A stretch of DNA of 64,000 nucleotides from Megalonaias nervosa (GCA_016617855.1 JAECUM010001825.1:1-64000), one strand, 5' to 3'; numbered from the stretch's first letter, positions 12,004 through 24,468 are shown. The notes: generated from the sequence alone by a model not told the origin. A program made the numbers and translations.

Positions 12004-12979
12004 TTTAGCACATAAAGGAAGTTTGCTAAGTTAATAATACAGCCAAAGAGACTGATCAAAAGACAAAGAGACAGATCACACAGATAAAAACTCTCAGCCA
12101 ATCAGATTTAAGACTTTATATTAATTTGTTTTAATAAAGAATGCTTTAGTGCTAGTGGGAGATGATTCTGACTAAACCAATGAATAAGTTTCATAAAGCA
12201 TTATTAAGTTACTTAAACCATGAGTAAGACTGATGTTAAAACTCTCCTATTATTATTTTTGACCCTGATGGTCACATGACCCTGATGGTCATAACCCTCC
12301 CCATTTTGCAGCACTTGCCATTTTCGCAAACTAGCTGACATAGTTCATATAGTAAACACAAAATGCACAGAAACTGGAAAGACAGAGAAAGGGAAAGAGG
12401 CACTTAAATAATGACAAAACACATACAACACAATGTTTTAGTTACATCTGAAATATGAAAGCAAATTCCACAAAAGTGAGAGAATGAAAGTAATGTTATT
12501 AGACAGATGGAGATCTAATAAAATCATATAAAAATTGGTCTCATTCAAACAGTTTTATTTTTCAGTTATTATCAAACGTGTTGGTCAATGTAAGAAAAAG
12601 TCATAGTAATGTAGACTTTCTACATGTATTATCCAAAGTTGAAATAAGGCTTTACCACAGTTTTAAAAATATTATTTTCCAGCATTTAATGATCCTCTAA
12701 TAAGGAAAGCAAGAGGGTCATATCCCTGTCGAGTGGTTAGGAGAAACAATCAGGAAACCTCTTTTCTTTTATTTTTTCTGAAGGTGAGGGTTGGTGGTGG
12801 CATCAGTGCAATATTTTTGTTGATGTGTGAAAACCCAAGTTTTTTCAGTTCACATAAACAACGAAGACATCTCACTTGGATAAATCAGTGACCAATGATC
12901 ACACAAGATGGTGATATACAGTGACCCCCTTTCCATGATCCAAATGATTTGTGAGCCTTTTAAAAGCAGAACACCCAAG
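12004..12979. other. No gene recognised
   Basis: Contains a short direct repeat, GACCCTGATGGTCA at about 12261 and 12280. Nothing else was recognised. Confidence 0.45.
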
Positions 12980-14137
12980 TGACAAAGGATGCAAACCTTT
13001 GTAACAATAGTTGTTGGTTTTCTGGTGAAAACTCAATGTCCATAAGACTTTCCGTTTAGTAGGTGTAGTAGTAACAAGATTTTCAAGATGGTTGCCATTG
13101 TGACATTTCTGAGCATCAGATCAGCACCATTTTCATGCAGTTCCAACTAGATATCACAAGACGTTTTCCAATAAAGCTAGATGTTTATATGCCTTTCCAT
13201 CCTGAAGAAGCAGTCACAAGACTTTCAAGATGGTGACTATTGAGGGCATATAAAACATTAGATCAACACAATTTTATACTAGACTAACTAGATACCACAA
13301 AAGTGTTCTTGTCAAATGGTATACTTTCCATTAAGACAAGGCAAAAGGCATATTTTCAAAAAAGTTACTGTGGTGACCATATTAGGTTTAAGATCAGTGC
13401 CATTTTCATTTATGACCAACAAGACAATATAAGAAGTTATGTAATGATAACCCTATGTTGTTATGACTATCCATTTAGGTGGATTGGTGATTACAAGATC
13501 TACAAGTTTGATGCTGTAGTGGCCATATTGGTTGTCTGGGCAGCAGCTTTTTTCATTTAGAATCCAACTGGAGGAGAAGAGTAAAGATTTTCAAGATGGC
13601 TCATGTTGTGGACATATTAGACATCAGACTGACACCTATTCATTCAGGACCAACTAAACATCATAGACATATTTTAGTGAAACCCCATGCTGACACAACT
13701 ATCTTTACAGGAGGCATAGTGATAACAAGATTTTCATAATGGATGTCTGAACAGCACTATTTTCAATTTTTACCAACTAGACCTTGGGATGAATGTGTGG
13801 ATAAAGTTTCATGGCAATCCTTCATGTTATAACTAGTAACAGCAACAAACTTGTGCTAACAGATGGGCAGACGTTTTCCAATGGAAGACTGGCAATAAAC
13901 AACAGCCCATCCCATAAGCTCTTCCAGTCTATGACTAGTAGAATTAAAACAAGAGTCTCTCAAACGAACTGATGCTCTACTGACTGAAAAGAATTTCCAG
14001 GAATTCAATCAAAGACCATTTCTTCATCTTAACTGTTAAGTGTTAAATTAATTATCTGATATTATTTAGCAGTAAGATTTTCGCATTAGGTGCTGTTACA
14101 GTTGTATTAAATGTAACATCTATAACACTGTCATTTA
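12980..14137 (+). repeat. Degenerate ~150-180 bp repeat family, block 1
   Basis: At least six diverged units follow each other. Each carries, in order, a CTCCATG..GATATGAC motif, CATTCAGGAGGAGTA, ACAAGATTTTCAAGATGG, CATATTGGAT, AGATCAGCACCATTTTCAT and ACCAACTAGACACCATAAG. The AAGATTTTCAAGATGG core occurs near 13078, 13220, 13585 and 13727, with degraded versions near 13350 and 13495. The end carries ACAAACTTGTGCTAACAGA (about 13846). The frame at 13303-13560 is inside a unit and is probably not a gene. Confidence 0.8.
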
Positions 14138-14146
14138 TGACCAACT

Positions 14147-14418
14147 GGGGTGGGGGTGGGGGTGGGGGGTGGGGGCGAGTGGCTGAGTGGTCTAAAGCGC
14201 TCACCGTTACGGATCACTGCTGTCTCACCTCTGTCTGCATGGGTTCAAGCCTCGGGCTCGGCCAATGTGGGTATGTGAGAAAGCTTGCCAGTAGCTTCTC
14301 ATGGGTCGGTGGTTCTTTCCGGGGTTTTCCGGGTTGCTCCGTTGATACTGGCCGCTTTATATAGCCTATCTTGTGCTGAAAAATGGCGTTAAACACTACA
14401 ACAACAACAACAACAACC
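14147..14418 (+). mobile_element. tRNA-derived SINE, family 1, copy 1
   Basis: The tRNA-Ser/Leu-like head has an A box (TGGCTGAGTGG, about 14180) and a B box (GGTTCAAGCC, 14242). A body with AAAGCTTGCCAGTAGCTTCT and TATAGCCTATCTTGTGCTGA follows, then a (CAA)n tail to 14418. A 9-bp target-site duplication, TGACCAACT, flanks it (14138-14146 and 14419-14427). The 5' end is G-rich (14147-14176). It is inserted in the degenerate repeat block. Confidence 0.9.
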
Positions 14419-14427
14419 TGACCAACT

Positions 14428-14867
14428 AGACTTTGTTAGAAGTCTTTTGGTGACAAAACCATGAACATATGACCTTTTATTCAGAAGAAGTAGCAACAAG
14501 ATTTTCAAGATAGCCACTATGGTGTCCATATTGGATATAATACTAGCGTCACTTTTATTTATGTTCAATAGACGCCATAAGAAGTCTTCTGGCAAGAACT
14601 ACATGTTGATAAGACTTTCTAGCTAGAAAAAGAGTAGTGACAAGATTTTCAAGATAGCACCCATGGCAGCAATTTGGATGTACGATTGGCACTATTTGCA
14701 TTTAAGACAAAACAGACATTATAAAAAGTTTTCTAGTTTAAACTCCATGTCGATATGACTGTCCATTAAGAAGGAGTAGAAATCGTAAGATATTCAAGTC
14801 GGTTATCATAGCAGCCATACTGCAGATTAGTACCAATTCCATTTAAACTAATTAGATATAATAAGAA
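14428..14867 (+). repeat. Degenerate ~150-180 bp repeat family, block 2
   Basis: About three further units, with AAGATTTTCAAGATAGC near 14502 and 14644 and a weaker copy near 14788. The last unit is cut within ...ATAATAAGAA by the TIR element starting at 14868 and resumes at 17072. Confidence 0.8.
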
Positions 14868-15266
14868 CATGGTTCCCACGCTTTCTAAAGATAAATTTCC
14901 AGGTAATTTCCAGGGTTTTTCCAGGATGAAATCAATTTTTTCAAGGTTCACATATGACCATTACTGAATGGAACTAAAAAACATTTTAGATTATAAAACA
15001 TGCATTTTCTAAATCTAAAGATGCTTCTCTTTCAAGGCTCTCCAAAATATCCAAGTCAGAAAAGATGATCATGTACAAAACAACAAAATGTATCGCACGA
15101 AACAAGTTTGATTATATTCCAATAAATTGGCATGTAAAGTCATTTCAATGTACAGAATTCTAACTTTATTTCGCTGACCTGCATAATGTTGCTAAGTGGG
15201 AACAACATAATGAACATGAATTAGTTTTGTTTCCTTTCAAACCTTTAATTCTAAAGAATTCTATAG

Positions 15267-15268
<2 letters not shown>

Positions 15269-15314
<46 letters not shown>
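15269..15314. repeat. (AT)n microsatellite
   Basis: 46 bp of AT inside the hAT-like element. Confidence 0.95.
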
Positions 15315-15317
<3 letters not shown>

Positions 15318-15869
15318 TCTTATAGAAAGTAAACATTTCCTATTACAGTATAAAAAAACCCCAAAAACGCAAATAATTAGAATCTTGTCTTGTAATGAAA
15401 AGAGTTTAACCGTGAATATATCTGTGCCAATGAAATCCCAAAAAAGATTTTTCAAACAACCTTATCTCCTTAAGACGATCTGGTTAAAAATCCATCATTT
15501 AAAAAACATTTTCAAAAAGGGTTGATTTTTAAATTTCGACAAAAATAGACTTTCAAAATTATATACTGTTGTATAAACAAGGACTGAATTTTCTGTAAAA
15601 TTAACTTGTCTTCTTGTAATTCGATAAATCAGTCCCCAAACCTATATTGATACAGGGGCTCGTATCGTTGTTTAATATATAATAAAAGGGACGACAATTT
15701 CTCATTTCAGCTCTGAGATTCTACAATTTGGACTACAAATTTGGCTTAAAATGATTAGCAGTCTATTTTCTAATCCGGGTTTCCCCCGAATATTCCCACC
15801 CCATTTTTCGTATTTGGACATTTAAGTTGGGATGTCGGTTCATTGCAACTGCATATCGAAAATTTGGAA

Positions 15870-16695
15870 TTTGCGGCCACCGTGCGGTAGCGACATCTGG
15901 TAGTCGCTTACCAGGGGGCTTAGAAAATTTAAAGTTATGTTATATCGACTTATACCTGCATGAAATCGATAGGAAAATTATTTATTTTCTCAGAAATGAC
16001 AAGTATTATAATCGTTATGTCTTTAATCCGCTGACAGACTAGACAAAACTACAGCATAGTTCGAACCTGACCCGGTACTCACCATTTGCATTACTAGTCA
16101 CATAACTACACAAATCTCAAACGACGACATCGGAAGTCCAATAGTCACGTGATATCAACAACCTTTTTGATGTTGTTGTACAGAAATTCAATTATATTAA
16201 ATTAAAGTCAGATACTTTTTGTAAAAACCAGCAATCTGGCCAGTCTGATTTATCAAGCAGAAACTACATGTCAACATGGTAGTCACGTGATACAACAAAA
16301 CTCCAGTTGTTGTTCTCGGAATACAAAAATATAGAAAATTTTGTGTTCTTTCATTTTTGTATTCTTATTACAACCAGTATATGACTTTCATTTAATATTT
16401 TTTTTTATTATTTTTTTCTCTACAACATTTGAAAATGTGGGTTGTTAGATTTGTGTATTCGTCTGACTAGCATTGCAAATCGTGAGTACCAGGTCACATT
16501 TCATCAATGCCGTAGTTTTATCTTGTCTTTCAGCAGATTAAAGACATAACGATTTTAATACTCACAATTTCTGAGAAAATAAGTAATTTTCATATCAATT
16601 TCATGCATGTATCACTCGATCTAACAACGTTTAAAGTTTGCTAGGCCATCCGGTAAGCAGATACGCTTTGCCACCACCATGTTGACCTCTTGTGA
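15870..16695. repeat. Large imperfect palindrome inside the hAT-like element
   Basis: The arms (about 15875-16125 and 16440-16690) are reverse complements over about 250 bp. Paired blocks include TTATTTTCTCAGAAAT, ATCGTTATGTCTTTAATC and GGTACTCACCATTTGCA. Inner segments (16195-16230 and 16370-16395) also pair. TCACGTGA occurs on each side of the centre (16142 and 16284). The frame 15827-16042 is within an arm and not a gene. Confidence 0.8.
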
Positions 16696-17071
16696 TGCTA
16701 GACTTGCTTTCTTACCTTCCATGTAAGGAAAGATGAGGATATCGAGCCGACTTTGAAAATAAAAGTCTACTCAACAAATCTAATTCACTGAGCGTTTGAA
16801 TTGACTCAACATATATGTTTATTGTAAGCACCTAAATGATCCATACTGCACCCTCCGAATATTCTGGTTAGAACTCGACAAATTTAATTTACGACCAGTT
16901 TAGTTACAACTCAATTACGTGATTGTTTCAGGCGTCAAGCGGTGGCAGAAAATTCACAGGTTTTTTCTGACTTTCATCAATATTTGCAAAATTCAAGGAC
17001 TTTTCACGGTCGGGAAAAAATTATCATTTCTCCCGACTTTTTCCCGATTTCACGGTAGCGTGGGAACCCTG

Positions 17072-18130
17072 TGAGAAGTCTTTCAGTGACAACCCCATGG
17101 GGTTATGACCATCCATTCAGGAGAAGTAACAAAAAGATTTTCAAGATGGCTACTGCCATGGTCATACTGGATGCCCAAGTGCACAATTTCATTCAAATTT
17201 GCTCAGCTTCTTGCAGGCACTTTCTGAGAAGTCGTGAAAATGGTTTCCCTCATTTTTTTTATAACAGTGACCACAGTGAACGTTGATTGGCATTATTTAT
17301 ATCAAACTCGGGCATTGATACCCAGGTGATTTCTGTCAAATTTGGTTTGGTTCCGATGAGAGAGTCTGAGTGGTTGTTTAAACATTTTTCAGTGTTTACT
17401 AACGGAAAGAAATGCTCAACAATGGAAAATGAAGCTGATATTGATCTCCAAAAATATTTGGTGAGAGTTGTTTTGGCAGGAATCTTTAAGAAGGGAAAAA
17501 TGTCATTCATATATAGGTCAATTTTATCTCAAATAAATATTATAGAATAATAATAATAAAAAAAAAAGCATGAAAAGAGTACATACTGTTTTTCTTCTAT
17601 ATATTCAAAGCATCACAAAAACAAGGGGGGGGGGGGAAGGGCACTCAGGTTGAAAAGAATGTAAAAACAATAGATGGTTTCACTTAAGGTTTTGGACCAA
17701 TGCCCTACTTCAGACAAGTTTTAGCATCTCCTTATAGACAGGTGCCTTGATTGTGAATATTAAATCTTGGGTAACCCGTTGGGCTACCTGATTTCTTGTA
17801 ATCACTGAACATTGGGCGCAAGACAAGCCAGACCTTAACATTTCCATCTTGCATATTAAAAAGGTATGCAAAGGACAATGACTCACAATCATATGAGCTC
17901 TTGTAGTCTTTGGCAAGAAGATAATAAATTATTTAAATAGAAGCTCCATGCTGATATGACCATCCCTCAAATCTTTCTGAAACCCATTATCTAATCATGT
18001 AGAGTAGCAGCAATAATGCTCAAGATGGCCACCATTGTAGCCATGTTCAAATTCAGATCAGTGCCATTTTCACTGATGGTATTAGTAAAATCTCCAGGTT
18101 GATACATCTGCCCAGAGGAAGTAGCCATGA
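17072..18130 (+). repeat. Degenerate repeat family, block 3, with diverged parts
   Basis: Resumes the split unit (AGAAGTCTTTCAGTGAC...AAGATTTTCAAGATGGC) and includes another unit near 17940-18080 (CTCCATGCTGATATGACC, CAAGATGGCCACCATTG, AGATCAGTGCCATTTTC). The frames at 17287-17550 (+) and 17710-17916 (-) have no recognised domain. A poly-G tract lies at about 17623-17636. Confidence 0.65.
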
Positions 18131-21100
18131 CAAAAAAGTAAAGATCCCTTTCATATTAGATCAGAGTAAAATTATTTTTTTTTCAGTCCCTATTTCAAAA
18201 AGAACATGGGTCGCTCAAAGCAGCAATCTGCACTAAGTCTAAGTAAATTATGAAGCAAAATTTGTACAAGGTATCTTTAAAGAATATTTACTTAAAATAT
18301 ACTAAAGACTAAACTATCCTATATATTCATGAAAATTATTTTAAAAACTATTTATACCATTTCAATAAATATTTGTCAAAACCAAAAACCCATGCAAGCC
18401 CCACCATGTCTCAGAAATTCTAGTTGGGATGGATGTTTGTCAATATTTGGATTGGATGAAGATCAAAGCAAGCAATTTTGTATCAGTATTGAAGGTACTG
18501 AAAGAATAAAATCAAAACTAGTCATTCTTGATGATTTCTTCTACCAAGATGCTCATGAGGATATTGTATGTCATCATGGAATTCTAAATAATGTTTCTGT
18601 TATGAGAAACATGTAGAGCTGTGTTGCAGAGGAAGCTGGTCTCTATTCATCTTGTTATATATGCTAAAAATGATAACAATGGAAAAATTGAAAAACCTCA
18701 AACCAGAAGTGTTTTTTTTTTAATATAAATATTTAAATTTTTGTCTTTCCTGTGATTCTTTCACTGCAGAACTTTTAACACAATATCAGTTGATTTTTGC
18801 ATTAAAAAAATCCCTCCACTTTTGACCTTTTGACCACCCCACTGCAGGGAATATTTCATCTCCCCCATTAAATGTTCGTGTCAAATCTATAAATAGAAGA
18901 TGTAACATCATCATAAAACTTTCATGACCTGTGACCTTGATCCTTGATCTCTGACCTTTGAGTTATCATCCCCACCATATGTTAATAAGCCTGGTTCATA
19001 GTCTGATGCCCATCATATCATGCAATTTGCTTCATCTTAAAATCTTAATCCAAGTGACCAGTGTGACTTCTTGAAACTTTCAACAATTTACCATATACAA
19101 TAAAACAATCATCATGCGAACTTTATAGACAGACAGATAAACAGAAAGTTAATTAGCATTGAACATACATATGTAAAGATAAAATTAATTAACTTGAAAA
19201 TATGCAATATGCTACATTTCTCACATCTTAATTGATGACAGGATAATGTACATTTTTCAGACAATTATAAATAAAAGATTAGTGCTAAAATCAGAACAAA
19301 ACACTGGATTTAACCTTAATATTGGTATAAACTATGTCTTTACAAACAAAAATATATCGGCATTAAAATATATTACACAGGTCCAAGAAGTTTGTTATGT
19401 ATTGGGTTGTTAATAACCAAATGAAAAAGGTAACCAGGTTCTATTTTCATTTCCCAATTTCAAATGTGCACTCATGTTTTCTGCACTTAAAGTTGTCAAA
19501 GTTCATTACACATGTATTTTAAGAAAAACCTGAAACATTACAATGCTGACATAACATCAATATCTGCTGGAAACTTTTCATGGAGACACAAAGTTTGAGT
19601 AAGTATATTATGGTTGTATAATTAAAATGCATGTATAATTTAATTTATTTCAATGTGTTTTGGAATTAATGAAAGTATTGAACACTTTGATGACTTAGAG
19701 GGATGAAGTGATACAAGTTTACATAAGGTCTGATGGGAAAATGTAACTCCAGAGTTATTGTTATTCAAGTCCTTCTATATTAACATATTACTGTAAGTAT
19801 AATGCTTATAACATATTCTACATTTGATTTTCTTGATATATCACCAGAGAATTTACACTAACAACTGAACATCATTTACGAAATTAATGTGATAATTTAC
19901 TTTTAAAATCAGGTTCTACTTGTTTCGATTATTAACATTAGCAGAAAGATATTTGATAATTACTCTCAGGTCTAACTTTTCCCTAAAACTGAGTTGCCAG
20001 TCATGATATAAAACTAACTTGAAAGACCACTGTATCTATACATTTTAAGTAAAAAGCCTGACCTCAAATTCACTCATAAAGAACCATGACTTTAATTTCA
20101 TTTTGATGACAGTTTATACCTGTGGAGCATCATATTTTTTGTTTATGGTGGTTAAACTGGCAATGATTTTACTGGTAACTTAATTCTCCATATTTATTTC
20201 CAGATTTTTACCATTAGCTGACACTGACTGCACAGGTCATATATTACATTGGTAACTTTACAGGCTGTCAGACAAATTGCATGTACGAATGGCAAATTAC
20301 AGCAGAAACTGGCAGTTAGCTCACTTGTCAATTCTGAATGGGTTTTTTTGCCACAAATGTGATCATTTTAGTGGCAACTTAGAACTGACATATTTTAACT
20401 ATTAAACCTGTGGGCATTAAAATAAATTAACCAGACAATGTGAAATAGATAGCCCTAACTGTTTACAAGAGCGAGAAAAGCTGGCATAAGCTGAGACTGC
20501 TGTGACTTCTGGTATGAAGTTCATATGAGATATACACTCTTTTCCCACAAAGCCAGAAAAAGACTGGACTTGTTGTAACATCTAGCGATCATGAATGAAT
20601 AAAATGTCCAATCATTCATCTTTGCCTAAAAGAAAAATCTGAATTTGATTTCACAAACGCTTTACAGTTTACGTCTTTGTATCTTCATGTTCACTCTCAG
20701 TCTGCAAAATGGTGCAAATAAATAATCTCTTGCAAGTAAAATAAAATGCACTGAACTGTCATATATTAACCAATAAGCAAGAAATTAATAAATAAATAGA
20801 TGCATAATTCATTCCTATTTATGTTGTCGTTCTTATGAAATCTTAGCTTTAAATCTGAACTTCAGAAATTCCTAGAAAATTTTAGCAAGACTTTGTCTGT
20901 TTTCTTTTTCTTCAAAATTTTTAAAGATTGAAACCATATGATTTAAAAAAAATGTTTTACATATGTTAATTATGTACACTATAAATTAACAGGCAGGACA
21001 AACTGATCAGAATGCAGAAAATCACAAGATGATAGATAGATTTCCTGGGTACTTCACTTACAGGAATAATAGTAACATTTAACCATTGTTAGTCTCTCAC

Positions 21101-21800
21101 ATACTTATCTACAGTATGTATTTATCAGTTAAAGATAAATCTACTATTTCTTCTGATTACAATTTATATTCATATCATATATCTCGCATATATACATGCT
21201 AAAATTAGTTAGCCAGGAAAAGATGGAACGTAATTTATAAGTATTTCTTTGCATCACACTGGCAGAAATGCACAGTGACAGCAGTAAATATAAAATACAA
21301 ACAGAATGAATTACAACTTTGTTCAGTAATTTCTTCAAACGTTTAACTTGAACACATATTTTAATTACATAATAATGACTTAAATCTATTTCAATAGACA
21401 AATGCATTTTTTTTTCAATTTTGCAACTTTAAATAATGTTCCAGTCCCTGGCATGAGGAGATTATGTAAAAAAAACTGCAACAATGAAAACAGTTTTTAT
21501 CTTCTGTAATCCAATGCATCTTCTAACTTCATTATTTCTATTCTAAGAAAAATATAGAAATCTGTTACTACAGCAAGGGGTATCTGACACAACCACCAAG
21601 TATGGACTCCTGGCATTATGTCATACTGTTACATCAAACTATTATGTCACACCGAGCATTATCACAGTTGATGTGTGCCTCAAAAAAGATGATGATGCAA
21701 ATTAAATACATTTTTTTTCCTCCATGTGTTGTATTGTGAGACAAATATGATCCATGTTTGAACATCTTTCAAAACTTGCAGGGTTTTGCATTTTTGTTTG
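18131..21800. other. No gene recognised; downstream of the PARP gene
   Basis: An open frame at 18329-18616 (+) has a protein-like 3' half (LDEDQSKQFCISIEG; SKLVILDDFFYQDAHEDI) but no family I recognise. A TGACC-rich block (18820-18975, repeated GACCTTGA/GACCTTTG) resembles interspersed invertebrate repeats. The rest is AT-rich sequence without visible signals. Confidence 0.4.
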
Positions 21801-21824
21801 AATAAAAGCCACATTGATATTTAT

Positions 21825-21920
21825 TTAACATAATGTAATATGGCATGAAGGATAGGCCTGTGTATGATGAAATATAACAAACATTTGGGGACTGGTACTA
21901 TTTGTTGCAGAGTCATAAGT
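21825..21920 (-). pseudogene. Truncated duplicate of the PARP C-terminus
   Basis: Read leftward it encodes 31 residues and a stop, starting TYDSATNSTSPQMFVIF and ending HTQAYPSCHITLC. It matches the last 32 codons of the PARP exon at 24188-24468, with one codon deleted and several substitutions. The frame is open, the AATAAA overlapping the stop is also conserved (21820-21825), and homology ends exactly at the transposon end at 21920. It has no upstream part of its own and is probably dead, unless used as an alternative last segment. Confidence 0.85.
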
Positions 21921-24154
21921 AGGGGTGAAACAATTCATCAATACTTTTGCTGAAACGATACACATATCGATACATGAGACGGAGAATCAATACAAAATGA
22001 TACTTAAAGTATGCATGTTATTTTAGTCTTCAGCAGTCATGAATAATTATTATTAGTTGTCTTGTTATTCTGTAAAATTATAATCCATCTGAAACAGCAT
22101 CTGCAGTCACAGGCACTCATGTTTATTAGTAAAAACAAAAAAGATTATTTGAGAATAACCACTCGCAGTCTACAAGTTAGCACAAAGTGACATGGTTTGT
22201 AATCTGGCCCCCTGCCATTTCATGTTAATTATCTTAATCCAGTACACTGAATTCTCAGTTGTAGTTATAGCTTGTTCCACTCCATGTTAAATAATAACCA
22301 CCGATCAGAAATCAATGTAGCTTATTCTCTGCATGACAAACAGGAAGTATTGGCAGAGCAACAGAGACTAAATTATGGTGTAGTTGGAACCATTCATGAA
22401 GAAAGTTTTACAAATGTGTGTTTAAAATACGGGCTACCTAGAAAATCCCAAAATGTATGATTCCCAGCGTGGTTCATTACGATTTTGTTCGTCAAATACT
22501 TGCTGATGATAGTGATGATGACAATAAGTTTTAAAGTTATGAAGTATATCAGATTTATCAGAGCTGGGAAAGTGATAATGGAGACATAAGTGAGTGATTT
22601 TCAACCCAAAATAGTATTAAATACAAGTCAGATGTACATGCTGGATGGACAAAAAATAGACTGCATGACCCTTTCAGTGGTATTTCTAAATTAAATGTAC
22701 AAAGGGAAGCCTAATTAAAATACAGACAATATAAAAGTATAATGCAATTTTAATTTTTTTTAATTAATAAAATTCGCCCTGCGGATCATATGCTACAAAA
22801 CCATATACTTGAATCCATATCAGGGTTAAGATAAATTGAATAAAATAAGGGTTAAAAATGCAATTAAGAAGTAAAGATATTTATTTTAATACCTGTCTGC
22901 ACAAGCATTGATGGATTAAATACCCTTATACAGCATTATGGAACAGATAAGAACTTTGGCATAGTAGTCAATAAACTACTGCTTTAACAATGGAAGTTTG
23001 TGTTAGTGAAAAATCCTATTTTGGAGCAGGTGTATGCAAAAGATAATGATCTCTGGAATATTGTACGTAACAGTCACAAAAATCAGTTTCCCAACATATT
23101 CAAGCTGACAAAGCTAGCTATGTAATATACCCCTTCAGAAAGAAGCATGGAACAATAATGAAACAAAGAAAAGGAGCAAAGTATGCTCAGAATTAACAGA
23201 TTAATTCTCATACAACTAGAGGTGACGTCTGTCAAAGATGTTGATTTCACCAGAGCCGTAAGAAAGTGGGGCAGGAAGAAAGAGAGACAGATACTGAAGT
23301 TTAGATAAGTATTGACCTATGACCATTTTTCCTCCCCTCCTTTCTTCTTTGATAAAGGGGGTGGTTTCCTTTAAGGTTAAAAAGTCCTGTCATCATCTCT
23401 TCTTAAATTGTACATGGGAAACAAATCTGAAATTTCTCTTTTTTATGCAGAGATATTTAACCAGTGAATGAAGGTGCTAATGGAATAATGAGTGATGGGG
23501 CAGATTTCAAACTGCTCAAGTTTATCACCTTGTGTAAGTTGAAAGAAAATTGTAGAATAGGACTGTGTGTAGTCATTAGTTTTCCTTCTTCACTAACAAA
23601 TACAGGTACCTGTGGCTGCAGTAGTCTTTTGCATCTGCAGGAAATAAAATGTTGTCTTGTTGGTATTCAACCTTATTCCCATGCCCAGATTTGTTCCAGA
23701 TGAGATTTTCCTTGCATGAGGAAACTGCATTATTTCTTCTGTTCTGAAGATAACATCGTAATGTCTTCCAAGTGTAACTGAGACTCAAAATTGGTAATAA
23801 TATGTTTTCAAATCATTCATGTTGTACAAACAAAGGGAGTTAAATGGAGCCACCATTAAATGGCCTTAAATGGTGGATAAAACTCACTGCAACCAACAGG
23901 TAGTCTGTTTGAAAGTACTGTTGTCATCTTCTCACCAATGAGAATTGTGTATAAATATATAATAACTATATGTCTATCTGTAGTCTGCATGCTGGAAATA
24001 CAACCAAGAATGTCAACATACATGAAAGGGCACCACCTACCTTCCAAAAATGGAAATACCATCAAGTTGATATGTGTATCGATATGTATTGTATCACAGG
24101 CTGCATATCATGAATTGTATTGATAGGTAGCACCGGTGTATCGTTTCACCCCTT
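21920..24154. mobile_element. hAT-like DNA transposon between PARP exon and its duplicate
   Basis: The ends are TAGGGGTGAAACAAT (left, 21920) and, reading in from 24154 on the minus strand, AAGGGGTGAAACGATACACC. Subterminal ATCGATA-rich motifs are inverted between the two ends (21958-21975 and 24070-24090). The style fits hAT elements with GGGGTG..ACGATAC termini (recalled). On the minus strand TTTGTGAC precedes and CTTATGAC follows, a plausible decayed 8-bp duplication (6 of 8). Weak coding-like stretches (22272-22460 with LADDSDDDN nearby at 22500; 22630-22710) were not recognised as transposase. Confidence 0.6.
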
Positions 24155-24187
24155 AAAGTCACAAATGATGTGTACATTGATATTTAT

Positions 24188-24468
24188 TTAACAGAATGTA
24201 ATATGGTATGAAGGATAAGCCTGTGTATCATGAAATATAACAAACATTTGGGGATTGGCCAGGTTGTCTGTTGTAGAGTCATAAGTGATGTGTGGGTAAC
24301 GAGGGTCCTTCGGAGGAAGAACACGGGTTCCCGAACCAAGGACAATACTATCTCCTGTCATAACATGTGCAAGGTAAATATGGCGATGTCCGCTTGTATC
24401 TACACGACAGTAGCCGTTGACAGAATATGAAGCATTTACAGCAAAGTAAGTACCATCACCATGTGAAC
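24188..24468 (-). CDS. PARP14-like: PARP14-like, terminal coding exon (catalytic core and stop)
   Basis: Acceptor TTTATTTAG precedes 24468; the exon enters in phase 1 and ends with TAA at 24188. It encodes SHGDGTYFAVNASYS, then GHRHIYLAHVMTGDSIVLG and PQMFVIFHDTQAYPSYHITF, the hallmark blocks of the PARP catalytic fold. The tyrosine of YFAVNASYS is the second member of the H-Y-E triad. The third position appears to be Met (PQMFVIF) instead of Glu, predicting mono- rather than poly-ADP-ribosylation. A poly(A) signal AATAAA overlaps the stop codon (24183-24188), giving a very short 3' UTR. A transposon begins about 33 bp after the stop. Confidence 0.93.

Larger units (their letters stand above)
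14868..17071. mobile_element. hAT-like DNA transposon, non-coding
   Basis: Terminal inverted repeats CATGGTTCCCACGCT (left) and AGCGTGGGAACCCTG (right) agree at 14 of 15 positions and fit the CAGGGTTCCCACG type of hAT ends. Subterminal TTTCCAG repeats follow the left end (14895-14925). Flanks are TAAGAA and TGAGAA, an imperfect trace of the expected 8-bp duplication. The two flanks rejoin into one unit of the degenerate repeat, so insertion into a pre-existing repeat is clear. No transposase was recognised inside. Confidence 0.65.

Noticed and set aside
13303..13560. 85-codon frame with a hydrophobic end
   Set aside because: Lies wholly within units of a degenerate repeat family.
14170..14260. 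tRNA-Leu/Ser-like sequence
   Set aside because: It is the head of a SINE with tail and target-site duplication; the same holds for the copies at 40.8, 50.2 and 54.5 kb.
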